The position numbers were made by a program, and so were the translations under genes. Of a stretch of 64,000 bases of DNA, positions 24,280 through 32,426 are shown one piece after another. Source of the DNA: Desulfosporosinus acidiphilus SJ4 (GTDB lineage: Bacteria; Bacillota; Desulfitobacteriia; Desulfitobacteriales; Desulfitobacteriaceae); NCBI RefSeq assembly GCF_000255115.2, contig NC_018068.1:4249977-4313976 (forward strand), given 5' to 3'. Each line of letters starts with the position of its first letter. Position 1 is the first letter of the stretch. Below the pieces are notes generated by a model. That model was not told the DNA's origin. It saw only the letters and a program-made list of their open reading frames with translations, and searched no databases.

Positions 24280-24450
24280 TTATTTTATCAACTTCGTCTC
24301 CCACATGCAAGAAAAGCACCTCAAAAATTGTGGTGCTTTTCTTGCATAAATTATTAATTCATTTTCAGCAAGTAATTCAAAGATCGTACCGTCGATCGTC
24401 TGGACTTTTCTATAGTTTGGTGTCATAGATGTTACGGGATGCTGTGCCAT
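24280..24450 (-). CDS. Small hypothetical protein, 56 aa
   Basis: ATG at 24450 with AAGGGAG seven nt upstream and 19 nt from the preceding gene. The first 38 residues (MAQHPVTSMTPNYRKVQTID then GTIFELLAENELIIYARK) look like a real small protein. The remainder is encoded by a strong hairpin (24305-24347) and looks unnatural, so the frame may have been extended or the gene truncated. Family unknown. Confidence 0.4.
   Translation of the reverse strand: MAQHPVTSMTPNYRKVQTIDGTIFELLAENELIIYARKAPQFLRCFSCMWETKLIK
24305..24347. terminator. 16-bp stem-loop, probable bidirectional terminator
   Basis: ATGCAAGAAAAGCACC and its exact complement are separated by 11 nt. It lies between the small gene at 24450 and the methylase. 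The arm's inner T-run (GCTTTTCTTGCAT) is weak for termination, so it may only attenuate. Confidence 0.55.
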
Positions 24451-24469
24451 CTTATTCGCTCCCTTGGTT

Positions 24470-24694
24470 CTATTTCAGCCCAAATGCTTCGTCAATCTCA
24501 TTGAAGGATGCAATCCAACCCTCTTCCATTCCCCAAAACCGAACCAACTCCATGTACATTTCTCTGATTTTATTAATTTCTCGGATGTTGGCTATTTCTG
24601 CTTTAGGGCCTTGTCCCCCAATTTTCTCCATCCGAGCGATCGCCGTGTCCAGGAGCCCTTTTAGCGTCTCTTCGATTGGCTTTTTATCTCCCAT
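24470..24694 (-). CDS. Hypothetical helical protein, 74 aa
   Basis: Begins MGDKKPIEETLKGLLDTAIA, acidic and almost fully helical with a Trp-Gly motif (RFWGMEEGWIASFNEIDEAF) near the end. No ribosome site better than GGGGG about 7 nt upstream. Unknown; occurs in a run of small accessory genes. Confidence 0.5.
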   Translation of the reverse strand: MGDKKPIEETLKGLLDTAIARMEKIGGQGPKAEIANIREINKIREMYMELVRFWGMEEGWIASFNEIDEAFGLK

Positions 24695-24862
24695 TTTTAC
24701 CCCCTATGTTCGAGTCCCCTATGATTGTGTGTCCATTAACGCTCTGTTTCGAGAAAATTGCAAGAGGTTTTCTACCTGCTTTGTCTCTCAAATTCATAAT
24801 GAGGAACTCCTCAGATTATATGGTAGAAATTACTGGTAAGATTTCCAGTCAATAGTGTGTAA

Positions 24863-25273
24863 TTAAGTAGTTTCGAGTGATAACTTTTCACTTCCGCATT
24901 TTGGGCATTGACTAAAATATCCACCATTTTTATCACTTACAATATAACCGCCATCCATGCTAAGCTTAAATATCAAATCTTTCATTGTCATAGTATCTGT
25001 CATATACCCACAATCTTCGCAACAAACATATGCCTTTAAATTCCCTTGTATTTCTAAAAACTCAGGTGTGCCGGGAGTCTTAATTCTTTGTAAAGCGTCT
25101 TTGTACTCTTGAACGCGTTTATTCCAATCTACTGCCGCCAATGCTTCTGTCTTTTTCCAGTCACCACAAGCAACGTGAACACCGCAAAAATACTTCATAT
25201 TTTGATATTCAGGCTCTAGTGAACTTAATTTTGGTTGACCTCCACACTCAGGGCAAGGTAATAGGTTTTCCAT
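24863..25273 (-). CDS. Lar-like zinc-ribbon protein
   Basis: 136 residues from ATG 25273 (GGAAGGGG upstream). It starts MENLLPCPECGGQPKLSSLE, the Lar restriction-alleviation type Cys-x2-Cys-Gly-Gly ribbon completed by Cys-Gly-V-H-V-A-Cys. A second ribbon is formed by CCEDCGY and CPKCGSEKLS at the C-terminus. Lar-like proteins occur in phage and modify type I restriction; here that role is only suggested by the N-terminal motif. Confidence 0.65.
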   Translation of the reverse strand: MENLLPCPECGGQPKLSSLEPEYQNMKYFCGVHVACGDWKKTEALAAVDWNKRVQEYKDALQRIKTPGTPEFLEIQGNLKAYVCCEDCGYMTDTMTMKDLIFKLSMDGGYIVSDKNGGYFSQCPKCGSEKLSLETT

Positions 25274-25295
25274 ATTACCCCTTCCTTGTTTCGTA

Positions 25296-25874
25296 TTACA
25301 TATATTCACTGGACCGATTTATCGAATATGGGTATCGACATTCTGGGCCGGACATTAGCCCTGCCAATTCTACTTCTTCATAGGCTTGCTCAATCATCTG
25401 CTCTTTCAACCGGCTGAGCCATTCTCGATGGGGCTGCCTCTTATTAATAAATCCTGTTTGATCGGCCATGCCCCGGTACTCCATGAGCTCTCCACTCATC
25501 CAAGCACGAGGCAGATAGAGCCACCAAGGTTCATATTTAATCGAAAGCTTGTCCGCCCAACAAAGTTTATTGGGTTTCATGTTATAGCTCTGGGCATAGC
25601 TGCGGCTGTGACCAAGTACGAGCTGCCGACACTCTTCTCCGAAAAGTCGACCAGCCAATTCCGCACCAGCTTCCGGATGATTCACTCCATCGCTGCCATT
25701 CATACTTTTCTTGTGCCAGTAACCTATATCATGAAGGACTATGCAAATGGTTTCTTTCCAGCTTGGCGGGCCATAAAGCTCTCTCCACGCTAACCAGACA
25801 GTGAAAGGATGCCACAAGAACTGGTGCACTCCAAACAATAGGCTGCGGGTACCCACGGAACCTAACGTTTTCAC
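25296..25874 (-). CDS. HD-domain phosphohydrolase
   Basis: 192 residues from GTG 25874, preceded by GAGGG. Metal residues are visible: His in the first helices (WHPFTVWLAW), His-Asp in IVLHDIGYWH, His in VNHPEAGAELAG and LVLGHSRSY, and a later Asp in CWADKLSI. HD proteins hydrolyse nucleotides or phosphomonoesters. It follows a 26-codon gene by 1 nt and precedes the zinc-ribbon gene. The true substrate is unknown; a phage-like nucleotide role is plausible. Confidence 0.75.
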   Translation of the reverse strand: MKTLGSVGTRSLLFGVHQFLWHPFTVWLAWRELYGPPSWKETICIVLHDIGYWHKKSMNGSDGVNHPEAGAELAGRLFGEECRQLVLGHSRSYAQSYNMKPNKLCWADKLSIKYEPWWLYLPRAWMSGELMEYRGMADQTGFINKRQPHREWLSRLKEQMIEQAYEEVELAGLMSGPECRYPYSINRSSEYM

Positions 25875-25875
25875 T

Positions 25876-25956
25876 CTAATCCCTCTCTTCTTGAGCCCAT
25901 GTCATTGTGCCGGCCAGGGCCACCATAAGACCAATTACGATTAGAACGTGGATCAT
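25876..25956 (-). CDS. 26-aa membrane micropeptide
   Basis: ATG 25956 follows GAGGGAAAGG. The product is MIHVLIVIGLMVALAGTMTW then AQEERD, one transmembrane helix with an acidic tail. Its stop is 1 nt before the GTG of the HD gene, so it may serve as a translational leader for it. Too short for database support. Confidence 0.4.
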   Translation of the reverse strand: MIHVLIVIGLMVALAGTMTWAQEERD

Positions 25957-25981
25957 TCGCCTTTCCCTCTTTCAATAACCC

Positions 25982-26188
25982 TTAACTTATTTTTAGCAAG
26001 CCTCCATCGGTACTAATTGAGTACATAGTCACGCTGTCTCCGAAAATTGTAAACTCCGTGCAGCATTCCGCGCAGAAATAATGACTTGTTCCGATTTTTC
26101 TTACTCCACGGCTTTGACACTGAACACATTTTATTTGCTTTGCTAGAAGCGTAGTCTTCGTACTTTCGGACTTGGTAGTTTTACTCAT
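25982..26188 (-). CDS. Zinc-ribbon protein, 68 aa
   Basis: After a Lys/Thr-rich start the chain has CVQCQSRGVRKIG and YFCAECCTEF, a four-cysteine ribbon like those of transcription-associated small proteins. Probably binds one Zn and nucleic acid. In the same run as several other small ribbon proteins (24863, 29008). Confidence 0.55.
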   Translation of the reverse strand: MSKTTKSESTKTTLLAKQIKCVQCQSRGVRKIGTSHYFCAECCTEFTIFGDSVTMYSISTDGGLLKIS

Positions 26189-26599
26189 TATTTCGACCCC
26201 TCTCTATCTTTAGTGCCGGTATATTCTTTTGCAGGCACCTATTGGCATGTTATCAATGCGTTAGAGGGATTATCAAAAAGGTATCTGTCGAACTTAGCTC
26301 ATAAACTATTAAGAGTTTAAAACCAAAGTTTCCAAGCTTCACTTTCCCCCTCATATCCCCTAATCATTATACTTCTAAGCTTAGACAATTACTTGTAGTT
26401 TTAGGGAGACCCTATATTCCCCTGTGCATAGTTCTCATCATTTGGAATACGAATTTCCCCAATTCGGATACGATTTGCCCATTTTTCTCACTCGCGCCGT
26501 TTTTATCAAGCAAGTATAAGTCATCAGGCAAGTGCATCCTAAATTATTTATGAGTGTACCGTTTATGGATTATTTTGTCGTTTGCCCAGAAATACACCT
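26189..26599. other. Noncoding gap between the DnaD-like gene and the zinc-ribbon gene
   Basis: 411 bp with no credible gene. An imperfect direct repeat is visible: GGAATACGAATTTCCCC (26444-26460) and CGGATACGATTTGCCC (26465-26480). It lies beside the replication-protein gene, so an origin or a partition site is possible, but no iterons or DnaA boxes could be established. Confidence 0.4.
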
Positions 26600-27697
26600 T
26601 CAGAGATAAAAATTTGCGTACTTTTCACCCTTGAGAGCGACTCCGGAAGGCGACGCATGCCCTGTATCTCTGGTACGCCCTCTTTCTTTATTACCTCGGC
26701 GCTTGATATCTTCAACACGTGCCTTTTTACGATCCCCATCAAGTTTGGCTAATCCTGCATGATCGATAATTCCGTTAAGTCGCCAATCTTCTATGATCGA
26801 TTGGACATAGGGCAGCTTCTTGTCTGCATCAAGACTTCGCTCGATTGCTTTAATTAACATTCCATCCGGATCGCAACTACCATCTCTCGCCAAATCAAGA
26901 CAATGTTGAATAATTTTGGCCTTTTCGAATGGAACAAGGTCACGACCCCAATTTTCCATGGCGAACTCTATAGCAAGATTTCCGATTCCCGCGTCTGTTT
27001 CCATTTTCTCAGTTCGCGCGCGTGCATCATCATCATCATCAATAATAATTGGTTTATATTCTGGTACTGTTAGTGTTAGTGTTACGTTGGACGGCTCAGG
27101 ATTATTCACGGACGTCCGTTGGACGTCCGTTGGACGTACTAAAATTACAGGCTCCCCATCCAACGGAACTCCAACCGACGACCCCTTGTCATCCTTTGGA
27201 CCAATGCAGGATGATTCGTCCAAAGGCAAGGGATTTTCCTGGGACATCGAGGTATTTGGAAGTGGAATTTTTTCTGTGGATGACGATGAAGTATCTGATG
27301 GTATTTTGAAATGCTTCGTTTTTTGCAATCGTTTCTTTTCTCGATCCTCTCTCTTTCTTGCCGCATCTTCTTCGCGCTTCTCTATGAGTTTTCCAGTATA
27401 TTCCTTCCAATCATGAATATGCTTCGGTCCATCAGGATCCTCAGGATTGCCATCAATCCAGCCGGAGCTTATTAGAGCCACTGCAAACATTTTCTCATCC
27501 CCATCCCATTCAGAGGCTGCGGCAAGATCGAAAGCATCAAACTCAGTTAAATTACCGTCTTGAGCAAAATCGAGCGCCCACCACCATAAAAAATGTAAGT
27601 GCCCGACCGTTGTTGGGAGAGATACTCCTAGTAGTCTGGCTAACCGTTTAGTCTTTGGATGTCTAGCAATTTCTTGGTTACTTGGTATCCACGCCAT
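26600..27697 (-). CDS. DnaD-domain replication protein
   Basis: 365 residues from ATG 27697, 11 nt after GGGAGG. The N-terminal about 95 residues (MAWIPSNQEIARHPKTKRLA, then LHFLWWWALDFAQDG) are a winged-helix replisome-organiser domain; a Ser/Thr/Pro linker with a small repeat (TDVQRTSVN) follows. The C-terminal helical DnaB_2/DnaD domain has YVQSIIEDW, the YxxxIxxxW signature that binds DNA. Phage and plasmid proteins with this layout load the host helicase at an origin. It is the best candidate for an element-specific initiator. Confidence 0.82.
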   Translation of the reverse strand: MAWIPSNQEIARHPKTKRLARLLGVSLPTTVGHLHFLWWWALDFAQDGNLTEFDAFDLAAASEWDGDEKMFAVALISSGWIDGNPEDPDGPKHIHDWKEYTGKLIEKREEDAARKREDREKKRLQKTKHFKIPSDTSSSSTEKIPLPNTSMSQENPLPLDESSCIGPKDDKGSSVGVPLDGEPVILVRPTDVQRTSVNNPEPSNVTLTLTVPEYKPIIIDDDDDARARTEKMETDAGIGNLAIEFAMENWGRDLVPFEKAKIIQHCLDLARDGSCDPDGMLIKAIERSLDADKKLPYVQSIIEDWRLNGIIDHAGLAKLDGDRKKARVEDIKRRGNKERGRTRDTGHASPSGVALKGEKYANFYL

Positions 27698-27789
27698 TAT
27701 TTCCACTTCCTCCCGTTATGCCTTTTTTGTAGTCCTATGTTGCCGCTTTGTTAAAAAACAGTTTTGTTGAGATAAAAAGATCTTAACTA

Positions 27790-28209
27790 CTAGTGAGTAA
27801 ACTGGTGTCTATTACGGGAACTTAGTTTTTCAACTCCTTGCTCTCCCTCGTTCTTAACAAGCCTCAGCTTCGGCCTTTCTGGTGGTAATTCTCCATTTTC
27901 GTCTGACCAGTACCAAATATCCACCCAAAAATGAACTCCATGTAACCCCTTGGCATTGGTATGCCATTCCACCTTGCGAATGTTTGTGATAGTCAATGTT
28001 TTAGCTACCCCTCGCATTGTCCAGTCGGTAGTTTCCTTGCCTATTTCCGGGATGTTTATTCCAAAGGGAACGTCAAATTTTATGTTTTCGAGATATTTTT
28101 TGCAACCACGTGGATCTCGCTTGAATAGTAGGCATGGAATAGTGCTTATTTTACCCTCGCATTTTCCACCGTGGTCGTTACGAAGAAGGCAGAAATAACA
28201 CTCGTTCAT
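27790..28209 (-). CDS. Four-cysteine small protein (C-x2-C ... G-x-C ... P-C-L-x-F module)
   Basis: 139 residues beginning MNECYFCLLRNDHGGKCEGK, then STIPCLLFKRD. The cysteine pattern is repeated in the 75-aa protein at 30065-30292 (CRECSRSVYHYGQCTGRASA then TPCLIFK), so a common zinc-binding module exists. The remaining 90 residues (VEWHTNAKGLHGVHFWVDIW) look like a beta-barrel. Function unknown. Confidence 0.5.
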   Translation of the reverse strand: MNECYFCLLRNDHGGKCEGKISTIPCLLFKRDPRGCKKYLENIKFDVPFGINIPEIGKETTDWTMRGVAKTLTITNIRKVEWHTNAKGLHGVHFWVDIWYWSDENGELPPERPKLRLVKNEGEQGVEKLSSRNRHQFTH

Positions 28210-28283
28210 GACTCATCTTCCTCATAAATATAAATTCTCATTTTCTTGTCTTAATTGCATGACCTTCATTTTTTCTTCTCACC

Positions 28284-28886
28284 TTATTTTTCATAGAACA
28301 ATTGATTGTCGCCACAGATAACATTTAGCCCATAGTTTTTTGCTAAAGACAGTAAACGATCCCTTGCATCATCGCTTATAGTTAGGTAATGACCATTTTT
28401 TTCCATGATGGACTTTTCCAAATCAATGTTGGCATCTAAGATACCACACATAAACTGGAGTTGAGCAATTTGGATGCTAGCGGTAAATATTGAAATTTTA
28501 TTATTTACCTTAGCTTTGTATTGAATTTTCGTGATTGCATAAGAACTTGCTTCCTCCTTTACCTCCGAAAAACTTATTACTCTGATTTTCTTTGCCCTAT
28601 TCAATAGTGCTAAACGTTCCAAATCTTTAACGGCCAATGTATGCATGGCATACATTAGAATAGCCCCACCCTCTATGTCCTTATCTTGGGCGATACTCAA
28701 CAGATAATTTGGGTATTGAATACGCTTGATATAGTTTAACTCAGAACATATAGGCATTGGATTCAACTGAATTTTCATTGATTCATTATCTTCTGCTGTG
28801 GGTTCCAAACGTAGTAAATCTCTATTTTTCAATTCTTCTAGTGACTTTTCAATGGCATATTCACTTAAAGAAATCACCTTTTCCAT
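28284..28886 (-). CDS. Hypothetical protein, 200 aa
   Basis: Start taken as ATG 28886, nine nt after AAAGGGTG (a GTG at 28898 is too close to it). Helical N-terminus (MEKVISLSEYAIEKSLEELK), then an alpha/beta body with YAMHTLAVKDLERLALLNRA and a C-terminal RLLSLAKNYGLNVICGDNQL. No family recognised. Soluble; no cofactors visible. Confidence 0.5.
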   Translation of the reverse strand: MEKVISLSEYAIEKSLEELKNRDLLRLEPTAEDNESMKIQLNPMPICSELNYIKRIQYPNYLLSIAQDKDIEGGAILMYAMHTLAVKDLERLALLNRAKKIRVISFSEVKEEASSYAITKIQYKAKVNNKISIFTASIQIAQLQFMCGILDANIDLEKSIMEKNGHYLTISDDARDRLLSLAKNYGLNVICGDNQLFYEK

Positions 28887-29007
28887 AGCATTAATCACCC
28901 TTTCAACTGCAACAATTACGAAGATAGAATATCTTGCGCCGAAAATGCTTGTTATTGTCCTGAGTGTAGGACCGAAACCACATACTTTAAAAAGGAATTA
29001 ATATGCC

Positions 29008-29181
29008 CTATTGTTTTTGAGAAAAATAATCAATGATTACTGGATTATCTTTAACCAAATTTCCGCAGATACAACAATAATTATCTCTGCTTTGAATTCG
29101 CTCGTTTCCGCAATGCTTACATTTAAATTCTGCTTTTTCAGCCGCTTCGCTATAAGCGACATTTTTTTCTTGCTCTTTCAT
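29008..29181 (-). CDS. 57-aa zinc-ribbon protein
   Basis: ATG 29181, with GGAGG 14 nt upstream (long spacing). MKEQEKNVAYSEAAEKAEFK is followed by CKHCGNERIQSRDNYCCICG, a classic four-cysteine ribbon. Likely a small nucleic-acid or protein-interaction module. Third such protein of the region. Confidence 0.5.
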   Translation of the reverse strand: MKEQEKNVAYSEAAEKAEFKCKHCGNERIQSRDNYCCICGNLVKDNPVIIDYFSQKQ

Positions 29182-29279
29182 ATGTAGTTCTTTAACCTCC
29201 GTTCTTAATCAACCTTCTCTTCGCCGGAGAACATTACTCACAATCTCAAGTGTATCGTAAAGTGTAATCGCATAAGTAT

Positions 29280-29570
29280 TCACAACTTGTCCCCCTCACG
29301 AATTTCAAAACGTATATTGATTAGTAAGCTTGACACTGCTTTCCACTTTTTTAGAGCTGCTAATTGCTCGAGGTCCCTTAAGGCTTCGCCGAAGCTGTGC
29401 CTCCAAGGTAGATGCGTGTAACCCCGTTCCTTCTTACTGCCAAGTCTCCGATAAAACGTCTTAAAGACATCACCACCAATTCCAGGCCGGACGAAATATT
29501 CCCACCCTCGAGCATCCTGATACGTTCTAATATTTTGGCAAAGAGTCGACGCACTTTTTTCTTCAGACAT
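29280..29570 (-). CDS. Hypothetical protein, 96 aa
   Basis: Begins MSEEKSASTLCQNIRTYQDA, then WEYFVRPGIGGDVFKTFYRR: basic, with several aromatic residues; no domain recognised. It reads on the same strand and spacing as its neighbours, and the predicted secondary structure is mixed. Could be a nucleic-acid-binding protein by charge alone. Confidence 0.45.
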   Translation of the reverse strand: MSEEKSASTLCQNIRTYQDARGWEYFVRPGIGGDVFKTFYRRLGSKKERGYTHLPWRHSFGEALRDLEQLAALKKWKAVSSLLINIRFEIREGDKL

Positions 29571-29604
29571 AGTTTTAAACTCCTTATTCTTCTAAATTCA
29601 TTAG

Positions 29605-30021
29605 TTATAACCATAAAGACATTTGCTCAAATGCAATTCCTTCAGCTATCTGCTTATGTTCTAATACCAAAGTCTCTGGATCCGTATCCGTGATATTCTT
29701 CGCCACTTCTTCAGCTTTATCCCAGAAATCAAGCCAGTTTCGGGCACTATAAGCGCGTCCGTTCTCGTAATTTATAACAATGGATATCACCTCATCACCT
29801 TCAATAACTTGTATTGGGTACCAAGCTAAGTTGTAAGGAAGACTCAGAAACTCAAAACGTGCACTCCCAATGATTATGGCTATTGCATCCTTTGTTTTAC
29901 TTACCTCTAAAAGGACGTCCGAGATCCGGAAGATTTTTGAAAACTCTTCATCCAGCCTGAAAGAAGGATAATCACCAGCTTGTTTAAGTATCCGTTCGAT
30001 TTCCTTCTGGAAATTTAGCAT
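29605..30021 (-). CDS. Hypothetical protein with C-terminal clamp-binding-like motif, 138 aa
   Basis: ATG 30021 with GAGTGAG upstream. Alpha/beta soluble protein of unknown family. The last residues are EGIAFEQMSLWL: Q-M-S-L-W-L resembles the hexapeptide beta-clamp binding motif (Q-L-x-L-x-L). A comparable end (QLELF) is seen in the protein at 31192-31542. The 5'-3' exonuclease gene close by fits a replication link. Confidence 0.5.
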   Translation of the reverse strand: MLNFQKEIERILKQAGDYPSFRLDEEFSKIFRISDVLLEVSKTKDAIAIIIGSARFEFLSLPYNLAWYPIQVIEGDEVISIVINYENGRAYSARNWLDFWDKAEEVAKNITDTDPETLVLEHKQIAEGIAFEQMSLWL

Positions 30022-30064
30022 AGTCTCACTCCCAAATTTAAGAGTTTAGATTAAACTGTAAGCC

Positions 30065-30292
30065 TTACATTACAGGGTTAATAAATGCTTTTTGCTTGAA
30101 TATCAAGCAGGGCGTCGCACTGGCTCGGCCCGTACATTGGCCATAATGATAAACGCTCCTGCTGCATTCCCTACATTCTTGATTCATTTTCATCACGACC
30201 CTTAAATCATCGATATTATTCAAACTCGGCAAGTCTTTTGAATCTCTAATCATCGAAATAGAATGTATAAGGTCCTCTCGTTTCGATTTCAT
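30065..30292 (-). CDS. Four-cysteine small protein, paralog of the 27790 module
   Basis: 75 residues. The N-terminal half is helical; then CRECSRSVYHYGQCTGRASA and TPCLIFKQK follow, aligned with the start of the protein at 27790-28209: C-x2-C, G-x-C-x-G, P-C-L-x-F-K. Both probably chelate one zinc with the same four cysteines. The module is standalone here and N-terminal there. Confidence 0.5.
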   Translation of the reverse strand: MKSKREDLIHSISMIRDSKDLPSLNNIDDLRVVMKMNQECRECSRSVYHYGQCTGRASATPCLIFKQKAFINPVM

Positions 30293-30312
30293 TTCTTAAC
30301 ACCTTTTTCTGA

Positions 30313-31134
30313 TTATGCGATTTTATTCTTTACGCCAAGAATTCGTAATGTTGTTTGTGATAACGGTGACTGAACATCGACCACAAAGTTTAATGGCATT
30401 TCCAACGGTACATAACAATTAATTTTAGTAAGTTCCCAACTTAGTAACGCTTTCTCTTTGCAGTCCAATAATTTCCTTGCCGCCTTAACCGGTAGAATAT
30501 CCGGATATTCAAGAAGATTTTTTAGAGTAAGTCCTTGTTTTAATAATGGCCAAACTGTTTTTTCACCGATGCCCAAAACTCCGGGAATGTTATCGGTCGG
30601 ATCGCCAACCAGAGCTTTAAAATCCACCCATTGTCCTGGGTCAATTCCATAGATTTCTTCGTGTCTGAGCAGGGTCAACGGCTGTGGGCCTTTTCTGGCT
30701 CTAAGGTAATCGACCGTTATGTTTCGACTAATAAGTTGAAACAGATCTCTGTCTCCGGATACAATCCTAACAACATCTTCAGATTTTGAAGCGAGTGTCC
30801 CGATAATATCATCTGCTTCATAGCCATTGACTGCAATTTGGGGAATATTAAGGTTCTCCAGTGCCTTCTTAGCACGTGGAATTTGCTCTATTAATTCTGC
30901 TGGAGCAGGTTTTCTGGTTGCCTTATAGTCGGGATAAAGTTTGTGGCGAAATGTTACCCCTTCAGAATCCCAGCAGACGATAAGTCTACTAGGCCTATAA
31001 GCTGCATAATATCGTAGGACTAAATTAACGATGCCCGAAACTGCATGAATATTATGTCCTCTGGCATCAAAAACTGGTGGCCTTCCGTAAAAATATCTTG
31101 CAACCACGTTGTTGGCATCAAAAAGCAAAAGCAT
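30313..31134 (-). CDS. 5'-3' exonuclease (PolI N-terminal/FEN family)
   Basis: 273 residues starting MLLLFDANNVVARYFYGRPP. Metal-binding acids appear in LLLFDANN, GYEADDIIGTLA, SGDRDLFQLI and DPTDNIPGVLGIGEKT, in the family's order, with the helix-hairpin-helix DNIPGVLGIGEKTVW. Cleaves flaps and primer RNA at replication forks. Standalone relatives occur in phages (T5/T7-like) and small genomes. It sits with the DnaD-like protein in the element's replication gene set. Confidence 0.9.
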   Translation of the reverse strand: MLLLFDANNVVARYFYGRPPVFDARGHNIHAVSGIVNLVLRYYAAYRPSRLIVCWDSEGVTFRHKLYPDYKATRKPAPAELIEQIPRAKKALENLNIPQIAVNGYEADDIIGTLASKSEDVVRIVSGDRDLFQLISRNITVDYLRARKGPQPLTLLRHEEIYGIDPGQWVDFKALVGDPTDNIPGVLGIGEKTVWPLLKQGLTLKNLLEYPDILPVKAARKLLDCKEKALLSWELTKINCYVPLEMPLNFVVDVQSPLSQTTLRILGVKNKIA

Positions 31135-31191
31135 TTTTTCACCTCCTAAAAATCGTTACGCCTAACGTTCGCTCAGGCAACCGGTTACTTA

Positions 31192-31542
31192 TTACATTGC
31201 AAAGAGTTCTAATTGTTCTGTAGTTTCATGTTGTCTCTCTATACTTTCAACCTTGAGATCATACCGAAAAAATGGGTGAACAAGTTTCCACTGACCCTTT
31301 TCATTTTGTACGTATAATTCTTCCTCTCTGGCCAGCAAATTTCCAAGTTGTACGCAATGATCGTTACCTATCCCCTGTATGCTAATCCAGTTACGATAAA
31401 CTCCAAGAACATAAATATCTTCAATGCTCTTACGGTTAACGACCCGTTTATACATTGTTCCACTATGAAAAGCTCCCTTTGCCCATGATGACAGTTCATC
31501 AGTTGTCATTTTGAAAGGAAAACTCGTGAGTGAATTCCCCAT
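31192..31542 (-). CDS. Hypothetical protein ending in a beta-clamp-binding motif, 116 aa
   Basis: Starts MGNSLTSFPFKMTTDELSSW after GGAGG. Mixed alpha/beta, no family. The C-terminus is TTEQLELFAM: Q-L-E-L-F closely matches the clamp-binding pentapeptide (Q-L-S/D-L-F). If real, the protein is recruited to the DNA polymerase sliding clamp. Lies next to the exonuclease and the sigma-like gene. Confidence 0.55.
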   Translation of the reverse strand: MGNSLTSFPFKMTTDELSSWAKGAFHSGTMYKRVVNRKSIEDIYVLGVYRNWISIQGIGNDHCVQLGNLLAREEELYVQNEKGQWKLVHPFFRYDLKVESIERQHETTEQLELFAM

Positions 31543-31573
31543 GTTTATACCTCCTTTTGGTATGGATTATGGG

Positions 31574-32416
31574 TCAAAACAATGTTGGTGGAGGTTCTCC
31601 ACGTTGCTTAACCAGTTCAAGCGTTCGATGGGCTCTAAAGAGTAGCTGATCGATCGTGCCAACAGTACATCTCATAATTCTAGCCACTTCTCCAACCGCT
31701 AATCCTTGGCCGTGATGAAGAGTAAAGGCCTCACGTTCACGCTCACTTAAATGACCTAAGTAATATGCCAGTATTCGATTCTCTGGTAGATTACGATTGG
31801 GTCGAATGACCGACTCTCTTGAAACAAGGATTCGTTCCAGCTTCCAATCTGTCATTGAGCTAAAGAAAACTTCCCGCTGCTTTCTGCTTCTTCTTGAAAG
31901 GTCTCTCCTTAATGGCGGAGGGCTTCCAGTTTCCAAATATGTTAGAATGTCCTGTATATCAGCATAGATGACTCTCAATCTGGTACGATCCTCTAGACTG
32001 CGAACTCCTTTACGTTTCGAAGTAACCTTTACCTTCCGACGAAACGTCGTTTTGATATACTTAATAGTTCTTAGAGCCTCCCGCCCAAAATTCTGACGCT
32101 CATTCTGCTTTTCGATAAGTTTCAGCTTGCCTTCAATTGTTTTCGCCGTATTGTAATAGCTGTAATATAATTGATAACGCTCAGAATTCAGAAGACTCCG
32201 CAGGTGTATGATTTCTTGGTACAATTGATGGGACGTTCGATAGGCTGTTATTTTGACAGTTCTCCGAGACACCTGGAATTTTACGACTCTTAGTAAGATC
32301 TGATACCCAATTCGTAAATTCATTAGCTTCTTTTCAAGCTTATCGATTGCAGAAAGTAAATGTTCTACTCGAAACTTATAGTTTTGAAATCTCTGAAGTT
32401 CTTGAATACTCAACAT
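31574..32416 (-). CDS. Sigma-region-4-like/HTH protein
   Basis: 280 residues from ATG 32416 (GGGGGTGGA upstream). The N-terminal 180 residues are basic and helical (coiled-coil-like, RVEHLLSAIDKLEKKLMNLR). The C-terminal part, LSEREREAFTLHHGQGLAVG then EVARIMRCTVGTIDQLLFRA, is the helix-turn-helix of sigma region 4. There is no region 2, so it is not a complete sigma factor. It could be a late-gene activator as in phage, and it shares the region with an orphan alpha subunit. Confidence 0.72.
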   Translation of the reverse strand: MLSIQELQRFQNYKFRVEHLLSAIDKLEKKLMNLRIGYQILLRVVKFQVSRRTVKITAYRTSHQLYQEIIHLRSLLNSERYQLYYSYYNTAKTIEGKLKLIEKQNERQNFGREALRTIKYIKTTFRRKVKVTSKRKGVRSLEDRTRLRVIYADIQDILTYLETGSPPPLRRDLSRRSRKQREVFFSSMTDWKLERILVSRESVIRPNRNLPENRILAYYLGHLSEREREAFTLHHGQGLAVGEVARIMRCTVGTIDQLLFRAHRTLELVKQRGEPPPTLF

Positions 32417-32426
32417 TCCACCCCCT

